From: Klebsiella pneumoniae
Lineage (GTDB): Bacteria; Pseudomonadota; Gammaproteobacteria; Pseudomonadales; UBA5518
DNA: 64,000 nt
Reading direction: 5' to 3'
Assembly (NCBI GenBank): GCA_945862145.1
Contig: CAMAXE010000026.1
Coordinates: 1-64,000 of the forward strand
Both the position numbers and the translations under genes were made by a program. This document shows, one piece after another, positions 19,217 through 27,061 of this stretch. The notes beneath the pieces were generated by a model that saw only the letters and a program-made list of their open reading frames with translations, searched no databases and was not told the origin of the DNA. Numbering within the stretch: the first letter of the stretch is position 1; each line of letters opens with the position of its first letter.

Positions 19217-20479
19217 ATGCAACGCCCCCTTCCTCACGAGGCTTTCCGCCACGCCGAAACCTACGCCCGGACCCGGCTCCCGGTGGACCAGGCCTGGACC
19301 CTGATCCCGGATGCCTACACCACCCCCGAGTTCCATGCGCTGGAGCAGCAACAGGTGTTTGCACGCAGTTGGGTGCCGGTGTGCCTTGGCGAGGAAGTAC
19401 GGGCGCCAGGGGATTTCCGCGTGGTGGAACTGGCGGGCCGTTCGATCATCGTGACCCGCAATGCCGCGGGCCAACTCCGCGCCCACCACAATGTCTGCCG
19501 CCACCGCGGTGCCCGCCTCTGCGATGGCGCCGGACACACGGGTCGATTTTTCACCTGCCCCTATCACGGCTGGGCCTATGACCTCGACGGCGCCTGCCGC
19601 GCGACACCTCACTTCGGACCTGCGGAGCCCGGCCTCGTGGCCTGCGATGGGCCGGGAGAGGTCTTTGACCGCAACGACATGGGGCTCTACCCCGTGCGTA
19701 TCGCCGAGTGGGAGTTCCTGGTTTTTTTGTGCCTCGACCCCGCCACTCCGTGCCTCGAGCACGAACTCGGTGAGTTGCCCGCGCGGCTGTCGGGCTACCG
19801 GCTGAGCGAATACCGGATAGCCCGCCGCGTGGAGTACGGGATCGAGGCGAACTGGAAACTGGTGGCCGAGAACTTCATGGAGTACTACCACCTGCCCCTG
19901 ATACACCCCACGCTGCTGGACGTCTCGCCGGTGGAGGCTCATTACCGCTGGCAGGGCGCCGGCAAATACGTGGGGCTGTGCACCTGGCCGGTGGGCGCGA
20001 ATACCGGCGATGGGGGCTGGAAAGGGCTGCCACCGGTGAGCGGCATCGTGGGAGAGGACGCCGAGGCCGCGCGCTTTGCCTGGCTATTCCCCACCATCGG
20101 CATCAACGTGATGGCCAACCATGTGTTCCTGCTGCTGGCACGCCCCACGGCCGCCGGACACACGGCTGAAACCGCCTATCTGCTGACGCATCCGGAGTCG
20201 GTGGCGGCAAGCGGGGACCCTGAGCGCGATACCGACGAGGTGCTCCACTTCTGGGACACGATCAACCGCGAGGACATCGCCGTGGTCGAGCGGGTACAAG
20301 ACGGTCTGCGCAACACGGCCTACGAAGGCGGCCGCATGTGCTCGCGCTTCGAGGAGTCGTGTCACCGTTTCCAGAACATGGTGGTAGACCACATCCTCGG
20401 CATCGCCCGCGTGCCGCCCGGCGACGATCCGGAGACGGCGCGGCGCTACGGTCCGCCATACCCCGGCAGCAAGGCCTGA
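19217..20479 (+). CDS. Rieske non-heme iron oxygenase, alpha subunit
   Basis: From ATG 19217 the product is 420 residues. The Rieske 2Fe-2S ligands are Cys94, His96, Cys114 and His117 (CRHRGARLC and CPYHGWAYD). The catalytic domain has the mononuclear iron site region NWKLVAENFMEYYHLPLIHP, with two His in H-x4-H spacing. Overall order and length match ring-hydroxylating and quaternary-ammonium (choline/carnitine-type) monooxygenases. No reductase or beta-subunit gene is adjacent; electron donors must come from elsewhere. A remnant cupin gene follows after 44 bases. The substrate is undetermined; a frame extension upstream to 19136 is not supported. Confidence 0.9.
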   Translation: MQRPLPHEAFRHAETYARTRLPVDQAWTLIPDAYTTPEFHALEQQQVFARSWVPVCLGEEVRAPGDFRVVELAGRSIIVTRNAAGQLRAHHNVCRHRGARLCDGAGHTGRFFTCPYHGWAYDLDGACRATPHFGPAEPGLVACDGPGEVFDRNDMGLYPVRIAEWEFLVFLCLDPATPCLEHELGELPARLSGYRLSEYRIARRVEYGIEANWKLVAENFMEYYHLPLIHPTLLDVSPVEAHYRWQGAGKYVGLCTWPVGANTGDGGWKGLPPVSGIVGEDAEAARFAWLFPTIGINVMANHVFLLLARPTAAGHTAETAYLLTHPESVAASGDPERDTDEVLHFWDTINREDIAVVERVQDGLRNTAYEGGRMCSRFEESCHRFQNMVVDHILGIARVPPGDDPETARRYGPPYPGSKA

Positions 20480-20523
20480 AGGCGCGCCCGCCCACCCCAC
20501 CACCGCCGCTGAGGACAAGCGCC

Positions 20524-20730
20524 ATGCCCGTGCAATCACGCCTCGTCAATGCAGCAGCCATTGCCGCCTCCGAACTGGAAGACTGGGGCGCGGTAGCGGT
20601 ACCGATCGGAACGCCGGTTTCACAGCTGCGCGGCCGGGTGATCAGCGCGAATGCCGACGGTTCGGAAGCAGGCGTGTGGGAGATCCGCGAGACTACGCGC
20701 AAGAGCTATCTCACCTACAAACCCGGTTGA
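20524..20730 (+). pseudogene. Internally deleted cupin (EutQ/DUF861-like) gene
   Basis: The frame encodes 68 residues. Its first half (SELEDWGAVAVPIGTPVSQL, RGRVISANADGSEAGVWE) matches the N-terminus of small one-domain cupins that often follow oxygenase genes. Its end, WEIRETTRKSYLTYKPG, matches the C-terminus of the same family. The central cupin barrel with the histidine metal ligands, normally about 45-50 residues, is missing. The junction falls at GVWEI, where N-terminal GVWE and C-terminal [GT]WEI motifs are similar, which suggests recombination between short repeats. The frame is preserved, so a short product may still be made, but metal binding should be lost. Confidence 0.6.
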
Positions 20731-20770
20731 TACTGAATCAGAGCGTGGGGATATCCATCACCCGCGCGAC

Positions 20771-20858
20771 CTAGAGCAGCAATCGTTCGACATCGATGGG
20801 TTTGCCGAGGCAACCCACCATGCCGGCCTCGCGACATCTGGCGGCCTCGCTCACCGGC
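20771..20858 (-). pseudogene. Remnant of a response-regulator receiver domain
   Basis: On the minus strand about 29 codons read VSEAARCREAGMVGCLGKPI and then DVERLLL before a TAG stop. This is the alpha4-beta5-alpha5 end of a receiver domain, including the conserved Lys in GKPID. Nothing upstream in that frame continues a receiver: it abuts and overlaps the end of the LLM oxidoreductase gene in a different frame. It looks like the last piece of a deleted two-component gene. It is not a functional gene by itself. Confidence 0.5.
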
Positions 20859-21750
20859 CAAGCTCCCCAAGCGCATCACGGGTCTGGCGGATCAGCGTGC
20901 GTAATCCAGGGATGTCGGCAGTCTCGCCCTCGTGCTGGGCGATCATCACCCGCCGCACCGGCAGGTTGAGGTAACGCCGCATCAACTCGCGGTCTAGCGA
21001 GCCGCGGAACTGCCAGCTGCCGGGCCAGACCGTGAGCTCCACCGCGGCGGGATCTCGCCCCGCGTCACGCGCCGCGCTCTCGAGATCGCGCATCCGCTCG
21101 GCCAGATCTTCGGGGGATATGACGTAGGGATAGAAGCCATTGCCAAGGCGCCCGGCGCGGCGCGCAGCCGCGGCCGTGCTGCCACCCACGATGATCGGCA
21201 CGCCGCCCGGCTGCACGGTTGCCACGTCGCAGAACACCCGATCGAAGCGCAGGAACTCTCCCGCGAAAGAGGCGGGCTGCTGCGTCCACAGCGCGCGCAT
21301 GGCGCGGATGTTCTCGTCCATGCGACGGCCGCGCTCGGCGAAGGGGATGTTGAGCGCGGCGTACTCCTCCTCCTGCCAGCCCAGCCCCACACCGAGCATC
21401 ACCCGCCCGCGTGTCAGCTGATCGAGCGTGGCGAGGCGCTTGGCGAGTTGCACCGGGCTGTACTGCGGCAGGATCAGCACGCCGGTGGCGATTTTCAGCC
21501 GTCGCGAATGCGCCACCGCGAAGGTGAGCCAGGCGAGGGGATCGGGCATGGAGGTCAGCTCGTCGGTGGGCATGCGGCCATCCGGCGAGTAGGGGTAATT
21601 GGGTTTGTAGTTTTCAGCCACCAGCACGTGCTCCACGCCCCACAGCGACTCGACCTCTTCCTCGTCGAGCATCGCCACGAGTTCCGCGACCCAGTCCGGG
21701 TCGCAGACCAGTCCGCGCCGGAAAAGTGGAATGACGCCAATGTTCATCAT
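20851..21750 (-). CDS. LLM-class flavin/F420-dependent oxidoreductase
   Basis: From ATG 21750 (a second ATG follows at 21747) the product is about 299 residues with the luciferase-like TIM-barrel pattern: ESLWGVEHVLV, KIATGVLILPQYSPVQLAKR, TRGRVMLGVGLGWQEEEYAA, and GGVPIIVGGSTAAAARRAGR. These match the TIGR03619-type LLM family, many members of which use coenzyme F420, although FMN use is equally possible in gammaproteobacteria. An upstream extension to 21786 is possible but not family-like. Its C-terminal end abuts a receiver-domain remnant, suggesting a deletion endpoint close by. The substrate is unknown; redox catabolism is a reasonable guess. Confidence 0.88.
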   Translation of the reverse strand: MMNIGVIPLFRRGLVCDPDWVAELVAMLDEEEVESLWGVEHVLVAENYKPNYPYSPDGRMPTDELTSMPDPLAWLTFAVAHSRRLKIATGVLILPQYSPVQLAKRLATLDQLTRGRVMLGVGLGWQEEEYAALNIPFAERGRRMDENIRAMRALWTQQPASFAGEFLRFDRVFCDVATVQPGGVPIIVGGSTAAAARRAGRLGNGFYPYVISPEDLAERMRDLESAARDAGRDPAAVELTVWPGSWQFRGSLDRELMRRYLNLPVRRVMIAQHEGETADIPGLRTLIRQTRDALGELGR

Positions 21751-21879
21751 GGGTAACTCGTCGTGCGCGGAATCGACCGCCAGCATGCCAGCAATGAACG
21801 GGGCGGCGTCAATCCCGGCTCGACGCCCGCGCCAGCACGCCGCTATGCTCCGGGCGCCACCTGATCAACGGAGCCGCGC

Positions 21880-22839
21880 ATGGCCAAAAACCCGGGCCAC
21901 ACCTACGCCATCCTGCCCGAATTCAGCAAGTTCCCCGCGCTGCCGGTGAAAAACAGCCCGTGGCTGCTGCGCCTGATCAGCCTGATCATCCGGCTGCAGC
22001 GCCTCACGCGGCGCTGGGATCCGGGCGTGCGGGCGCGCTCGCACACGGTGCTGAGCGCAACCGGCCTGCGGGTACCCGTCATCGAAGTGAGCGCGATCGG
22101 AGCCGCCGACCCGGCGCCCGCGCTGCTCTACTGCCACGGCGGGGCCTTCTTCCTCACCTACGCCGGGATCCATCTCGACAACGCCCAGCGCATCGCGCTG
22201 GAGACCGGCTGCAAGGTCTTCGTGGTCGACTATCGGCTTTCGACGCAGGCGCCCTTCCCCGCCCAGTTCGACGATTGCCTGGCCGCACTCCACTGGCTGC
22301 GCGCGGAGGCCGCAGAACTCGGCGTGGACACGGCACGCATCGGCGTGATGGGCGACAGCGCGGGCGGCGCACTGGCCGCGGGTCTCGCGCAGAAGTCACT
22401 CGACGAGGGCCAGCCGCTGCGCGCGCAGATCCTGCTGTATCCGGTGACGGATGCCTCCTGCAGCAGCGCCTCGGCGCAGGCCTTCACCGACACACCCTTG
22501 TGGACGGCCAGCGCCAACCGCGTCATGTGGGAGATTTACCTGCGTGGCAGCAGCACGAACCCGCCGCCGCCTTACGCCTCACCCGCGCACCGCACGAACC
22601 TCGCCGGCCTGCCAGCGGCCTACGTGGAGACCGCGGAATTCGATCCGCTGCGCGACGAGGCTCTCGACTACGCGCAGCGCCTCGAGGCCGCCGGCGTCAC
22701 GGTACGCCTCAACCAGACACGCGGCACCATCCACGGGATCGACGCAGTGCCCACCTCACCCGCCACGAAGGCTGCCTTCAGCGAGCGCGTGCGGGCCGTG
22801 CGCGAACTGCTGTGCGAACCCGGAGAAAGCATGTCATGA
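21880..22839 (+). CDS. Alpha/beta hydrolase, HSL-type esterase/lipase
   Basis: The 319-residue product has all hormone-sensitive-lipase family landmarks: oxyanion-hole HGGAF at 86-90, nucleophile Ser160 in GDSAGG, Asp255 in EFDPLRD and His285 in TIHGI. There is no signal peptide, so it is probably a cytosolic carboxylesterase. The N-terminal cap (KNSPWLLRLISLIIRLQRL) is amphipathic and may bind lipid or membrane. Its stop codon overlaps the start of the downstream molybdopterin oxidoreductase (ATG at 22836), showing an operon of unusual composition. The acyl-chain preference cannot be read from sequence. Confidence 0.93.
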   Translation: MAKNPGHTYAILPEFSKFPALPVKNSPWLLRLISLIIRLQRLTRRWDPGVRARSHTVLSATGLRVPVIEVSAIGAADPAPALLYCHGGAFFLTYAGIHLDNAQRIALETGCKVFVVDYRLSTQAPFPAQFDDCLAALHWLRAEAAELGVDTARIGVMGDSAGGALAAGLAQKSLDEGQPLRAQILLYPVTDASCSSASAQAFTDTPLWTASANRVMWEIYLRGSSTNPPPPYASPAHRTNLAGLPAAYVETAEFDPLRDEALDYAQRLEAAGVTVRLNQTRGTIHGIDAVPTSPATKAAFSERVRAVRELLCEPGESMS

Positions 22840-24947
22840 GCATGAGCACGCACTACCGCGCCTGCCACCTCTGCGAGGCGATCTGCGGCCTCGAGATACG
22901 CGTCGAGGACGGCCGCGTGACGGACATCCGCGGCGACCGCGACGACCCCTTGAGCCACGGCTATATCTGCCCCAAGGCCACCGCGCTCGCCGACCTCCAG
23001 GAAGACCCGGACCGGCTGCGGCGCCCCATGCTGCGCGAGGGCAGCAGCTGGCGCGAGATAGGCTGGGAGGAAGCCTTTACGATAGCGGCAGAGCGGCTGC
23101 GTGCCGTGCGCGCCCAGTATGGCGCCGATGCCGTGGCCATCTACCGCGGCAATCCCAATGTGCACAACTGGGGACTGATGACCCACGCCAACCACTTTCT
23201 CAAACGCCTGGGCACGCGCAACCACTACTCCGCCACCTCCGCGGACCAACTGCCCCACCACCTCGTGTGCCTGTGGATGTACGGCCACCAGTTCCTGCAG
23301 CCGATCCCTGACATCGACCGCACGCAGCATCTGCTGGTGCTGGGCTACAACCCCATAGCCTCCAACGGCAGCATCATGACCGTGCCGGATTTCCGCGGCC
23401 GCCTGAAGGCGCTGCAGGCCCGTGGCGGCACGCTGGTGGTGATCGATCCGCGTCGTACCGAAACCGCCGAGGTCGCAAACGAGCACCATTTCGTGCGTCC
23501 CGGTAGCGATGCCTTCCTGCTGTTAGCGATGCTGCAGGTGATATTTGCCGAAAACCTGGCCCGCCCTGGCCCGTCCGGCGCGGCGCATCGGGGGCTCGCC
23601 GACATTCCGGCGCTGCTCGAGCGCTTCACACCGGAGCACGCCGCGGCACGCACCGGTATCCCTGCCGACACCATCCGCCGCCTCGCGCGGGAATTCGCCG
23701 CAGCACCCTCGGCCGCCTGTCACGGCCGCATGGGGGTATCCACCCAGCGCTTCGGTGCTCTCTGCCAGTGGGCGATACAGCTGCTGAACCTGGTCACGGG
23801 AAACCTCGACCGCGAAGGCGGCACGCTGCTCACCATGCCAGCCGTGGCGGCGGCAGGCCCCGCTGATCGCCAACGCGGCAGCTTCGGCAGACGGCACAGC
23901 CGCGTGCGCGCCTACCCCGATTTCAGCGGCGAGTTTCCGGTGGCGGCACTTGCGGAGGAAATGCTCACGCCGGGCGAGGGGCAAGTGCGCGCGCTGGTCA
24001 CGGTGGCGGGAAACCCGGTACTCTCCACGCCCAACGGACGCCGGCTCGATGCGGCGCTCGCCGATCTGGATTTCATGCTCTGCATTGATTTCTATCTGAA
24101 CGAAAGCACCCGCCACGCGACACTGATACTGCCGCCCACCACGGCGCTGGAGCACGATCACTACGACATCGCCTTCCACCGCTTCGCAGTACGCAATACC
24201 ACACGCTACAACGAGGCCACGCTGCCCAAGCCCGACGGCGCACTCCACGACTGGGAGATTTTCGCGGGCCTCGCCGAGGCCGACGCGCGACTCGACACGA
24301 GCACGGCACCTGCGGTGGTCTCGCCCGCGCAGATGCTCGATCTGATGCTGCAATCCGGCCCCTACGGCGCAGCCGCAGGGCATGCGCGGGCGCTCGATCT
24401 TGCCACGCTACAGGCCGCGCCGCACGGCATCGACCTCGGACCGCTCAGGCCATCATTGCCGGAGCGCCTGTGTACCGACGGCGGACACATCGACTGCCTG
24501 CCGGCGCGAATTCCCCCTGAGCTCGAGCGGTTGTGGCAGGAGGCGGCGCCTGCGGCAGGACAACTGCTGCTGATCGGACGCCGCCACGTGCGCAGCAACA
24601 ACTCGTGGATGCACAACAGCCGCCGCCTGGTCAAAGGACCTCGTCGCGATCAGTTGCTGATGCACCCGGAGGATCTCGCCGCGCGCGGCATTACAGACGG
24701 CAGCGAGGTGGTGCTGCGTTCGCGCGTCGGCGAACTGCGCATCGCAGTGACAGCGAGCACCGACATGATGCCGGGGAGTGTCTCCCTGCCCCACGGCTGG
24801 GGTCATGACCGGCCGGGCATCCGGCTCGGGGTAGCTAGCGCGCACCCCAGCGTGAGCGCCAATGACATCACCGACGAACTCTGGCTGGACGAGCTCTGTG
24901 GCAACGCCGCGCTGAACGGCGTACCGGTGACGATCACTCCGGCCTGA
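22836..24947 (+). CDS. Molybdopterin-dependent oxidoreductase with a 4Fe-4S site (second copy)
   Basis: From ATG 22836 (another in-frame ATG is at 22842; GGAG at 22822 serves both) the product is 703 residues. Cys10, Cys13, Cys17 and Cys45 (CHLCEAIC ... YIC) fit the 4Fe-4S cluster, with the C-x2-C-x3-C spacing that differs from the first copy's C-x3-C-x3-C. Cofactor-binding segments include LLVLGYNPIASNGSIMTVPD, LVVIDPRRTETAEV, and a C-terminal domain with IGRRHVRSNNSWMHNSRRL and SLPHGWGHDRPG. There is no Tat signal or partner subunit gene. It is coupled to an esterase gene. Its 3' end overlaps the convergent HDOD gene by 14 bases. The substrate is unknown. Confidence 0.91.
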   Translation: MSMSTHYRACHLCEAICGLEIRVEDGRVTDIRGDRDDPLSHGYICPKATALADLQEDPDRLRRPMLREGSSWREIGWEEAFTIAAERLRAVRAQYGADAVAIYRGNPNVHNWGLMTHANHFLKRLGTRNHYSATSADQLPHHLVCLWMYGHQFLQPIPDIDRTQHLLVLGYNPIASNGSIMTVPDFRGRLKALQARGGTLVVIDPRRTETAEVANEHHFVRPGSDAFLLLAMLQVIFAENLARPGPSGAAHRGLADIPALLERFTPEHAAARTGIPADTIRRLAREFAAAPSAACHGRMGVSTQRFGALCQWAIQLLNLVTGNLDREGGTLLTMPAVAAAGPADRQRGSFGRRHSRVRAYPDFSGEFPVAALAEEMLTPGEGQVRALVTVAGNPVLSTPNGRRLDAALADLDFMLCIDFYLNESTRHATLILPPTTALEHDHYDIAFHRFAVRNTTRYNEATLPKPDGALHDWEIFAGLAEADARLDTSTAPAVVSPAQMLDLMLQSGPYGAAAGHARALDLATLQAAPHGIDLGPLRPSLPERLCTDGGHIDCLPARIPPELERLWQEAAPAAGQLLLIGRRHVRSNNSWMHNSRRLVKGPRRDQLLMHPEDLAARGITDGSEVVLRSRVGELRIAVTASTDMMPGSVSLPHGWGHDRPGIRLGVASAHPSVSANDITDELWLDELCGNAALNGVPVTITPA

Positions 24948-25767
24948 GCACCTGGCGCACTGCATCCACCTTGGTGAGCAACTGCTCCACCGCCGCGTGG
25001 TCGAGACCTGCGGCCTGGACCTGCGGCATGGCCGCGAGTGTCTGCGCCCGCGGCTGAGACTCCGCCAGCATGGCGAGGGCAAAGGCTCTGGCCGCAGAGA
25101 CGCTCGCGACGAGCGCGCGCCGGTTGACCGCTACGCCCGCATCATGCACGTGAGCGATCGTCTCCGCGATCGGCTCGGGCAACTTCCAGCGCGACGCCAC
25201 ATCGAGCCCGGCGATCACACCGAAGCCCTGCAGCAGCGCATCGAGCTCGTCGCTGGAGAGCGTCTGCTGCGGTGCCGGACCGAGGATCTCCTGCACCGCC
25301 TGCAGCACCACCGGCAGTCCGATCTGGTGCAGCAGGCCGCACAGAAAGATCGCCTCCATCTCCTGTCCACGCGCCTGCGCCACCTCGTTGGCCCACAGGG
25401 CGGTGGCGAGCGACTCCTCCCAGATCCGTGCGATGTGGGCGTTGTAGAGTGGGGCCCTGAACAGCCGCGGCCCGATACAGGCCGCAAAGACCACATCGGC
25501 GACGATGCGGGTACCCAGCCTTGCGATGGCCTGATCGACCGACAGGATCACGGTGCCCGTGCGCAGGAGCGGGGCATTGGCGTACTTCAGGACATGCGCG
25601 GACAGCGACGGATCGCGGCTGATGACCTGCACCAGCGCCTGGATGCCCACGGCAGGATCATTGATCACGCCGAGCACCACGCGGGCCCCTACAGGCAGCA
25701 CGGGAACGGTCAGCCGCCCTGTCGCGTGGCGGACGCCTATCTGCTCGGCGACATGGTGGTACTGCAT
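24934..25767 (-). CDS. HDOD-domain protein
   Basis: From ATG 25767 the product is 277 residues. The HDOD fold is visible as VGARVVLGVINDPAVGIQAL, ISRDPSLSAHVLKYANAP, VDQAIARLGTRIVADVVFA and IWEESLATALWANEVA, with the helix EAIFLCGLLHQIGLPVV. HDOD domains resemble HD phosphodiesterases without the full metal site and act as signalling scaffolds, often with c-di-GMP or chemotaxis systems. The catalytic HD pair is replaced here (LLHQIG). A frame extension to 26058 is unsupported. It is divergent from a GNAT gene. Confidence 0.88.
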   Translation of the reverse strand: MQYHHVAEQIGVRHATGRLTVPVLPVGARVVLGVINDPAVGIQALVQVISRDPSLSAHVLKYANAPLLRTGTVILSVDQAIARLGTRIVADVVFAACIGPRLFRAPLYNAHIARIWEESLATALWANEVAQARGQEMEAIFLCGLLHQIGLPVVLQAVQEILGPAPQQTLSSDELDALLQGFGVIAGLDVASRWKLPEPIAETIAHVHDAGVAVNRRALVASVSAARAFALAMLAESQPRAQTLAAMPQVQAAGLDHAAVEQLLTKVDAVRQVLRPE

Positions 25768-25888
25768 CGGGTATCCGTGAGTGGGCCTGTGCAAAGCCTG
25801 TGCGGGCTCGTGCGCCAGATGATACGGATTGCACCGGCGCGCTGATTGCGGTATCTCACGTATTTTTACGCTGCCCCCGGAGCCCTGC

Positions 25889-26449
25889 TTGCCCACGCCT
25901 GCCACCGGCGCACCAAGACCGCCCATACGCTTGCAGACACCCGCACCGGAGGATGCATCGGCTTTTCTCGCGGCGGTGGCTGCGAGCCGCCGGCTGCACG
26001 CGGGCCGCGTATCCCCGCCCGACACGCGCGCGCTGTACCGGACCTGGCTCGAGCGCATCGACGATGGCAGCTACTTCGGGCATTTCCTCGTTGATGGAGC
26101 AGGCGAGCTTGCCGGCGTGGTCAACCTGAGCGAGGTGATCCGCGGGGCTTACCAGAGTGCGTTTCTCGGCTACTACGTCTTCGCCGGACACGCGTGTCAG
26201 GGCATCATGAGCCAGGGCCTGCGACTGGTGCTCCCCAGGGCGTTCGGGCAGTACCGGCTGCATCGGCTCGAAGCGGCTATCCAGCCCGGGAATATCGTGT
26301 CCCGGCGCCTGGTCGAGAACATCGGATTCCATCTGGAAGGCGTCGCACGCCGCAGCGTGAAGATCGGCGGACGCTGGCGCGACCACGAGCGCTGGGCCAT
26401 CACGGCAGAGCAATGGCGCGGGCGCGTATCGCCTCGGCGCAAGGTATAG
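25889..26449 (+). CDS. RimJ/RimL-type GNAT acetyltransferase
   Basis: I place the start at TTG 25889, six bases after GGAG, giving 186 residues; the frame is open upstream to 25829. The body fits Rim-type GNATs acting on protein N-termini or side chains: GSYFGHFLVDGAGELAGVVN, LGYYVFAGHACQGIMSQGLR (acetyl-CoA loop), LHRLEAAIQPGNIVSRRLVE and the hallmark NIGFHLEGVARRS. It is followed after 11 bases by yaeQ and so may share a transcript with it. The target is unknown. The start codon is the least certain element. Confidence 0.85.
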   Translation: MPTPATGAPRPPIRLQTPAPEDASAFLAAVAASRRLHAGRVSPPDTRALYRTWLERIDDGSYFGHFLVDGAGELAGVVNLSEVIRGAYQSAFLGYYVFAGHACQGIMSQGLRLVLPRAFGQYRLHRLEAAIQPGNIVSRRLVENIGFHLEGVARRSVKIGGRWRDHERWAITAEQWRGRVSPRRKV

Positions 26450-26460
26450 AAGGCTCAGGC

Positions 26461-27003
26461 ATGGCACTCGGCGCAACGGTCCACCGGATCGAACTCGAGC
26501 TCGCCGACATCGATCGCAGCGTCTACGGCACGCACGCCCTGACGCTCGCCCGACACCCCTCGGAAACCGAGGAGCGTCTGATGTTGCGCCTGCTCGCCTG
26601 GGCGCTGTTTGCCGACCCGGCGCTCGAGTTCGGGCGCGGCCTATCCGCCGAAGAAGAGCCCGATCTCTGGCTGCGCGAGCTCGATGGAGCGCTGCGGCAG
26701 TGGATCGAACTCGGACTGCCCGAGGAAAAGCGACTGCGTCGCGCCGCCGGTCGGGCAAGCGAAGTGATCGTGATCGCCTACGGTGGCCGCTCCGTGCCAC
26801 CGTGGTGGGATCGCCAGCGCGCGGGGCTGGAGCGCATCGCCGGCCTGCGCGTGCTGGAGATCGAGCAGGAGCAATCGAAAGCGCTGGCAGCCTTGTGTGC
26901 CCGGAGCATGCGCCTGCACTGCACCATCCAGGACGGGCAGGCGCTGCTGGGCGATGCATCCCAGACCGTGCTGATCACGCCGATCACCCGCCTGCCCCAT
27001 TGA
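26461..27003 (+). CDS. yaeQ: YaeQ family protein
   Basis: This 180-residue protein has the YaeQ signature: an N-terminal ELELADIDRSVYGTHALTLA, then PSETEERLMLRLLAWALFAD, GRGLSAEEEPDLW, WIELGLPEEKRLRRA and the beta-strand VIVIAYGGR. YaeQ is a PD-(D/E)XK nuclease-fold protein; a suppressor effect on RfaH loss has been reported, but its function is not settled. The likely catalytic-type residues are the Glu and Asp in EEEPDLW with the later E/K, as usual in this fold. It sits 11 bases downstream of the GNAT gene and 58 before the acyl-CoA dehydrogenase pair. Confidence 0.93.
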   Translation: MALGATVHRIELELADIDRSVYGTHALTLARHPSETEERLMLRLLAWALFADPALEFGRGLSAEEEPDLWLRELDGALRQWIELGLPEEKRLRRAAGRASEVIVIAYGGRSVPPWWDRQRAGLERIAGLRVLEIEQEQSKALAALCARSMRLHCTIQDGQALLGDASQTVLITPITRLPH

Positions 27004-27061
27004 TCAGCATGCATCCGGCGGGGGAAGATGCCGCGCCGCCACAGCCTTCGGAGCAGCACGC

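Noticed and set aside
21960-22835. N-terminal extension that would give the second molybdopterin oxidoreductase about 290 more residues
   Set aside because: It overlaps the esterase gene in another frame and is low-complexity. The iron-sulfur motif starts right after ATG 22836, which has a good ribosome binding site.
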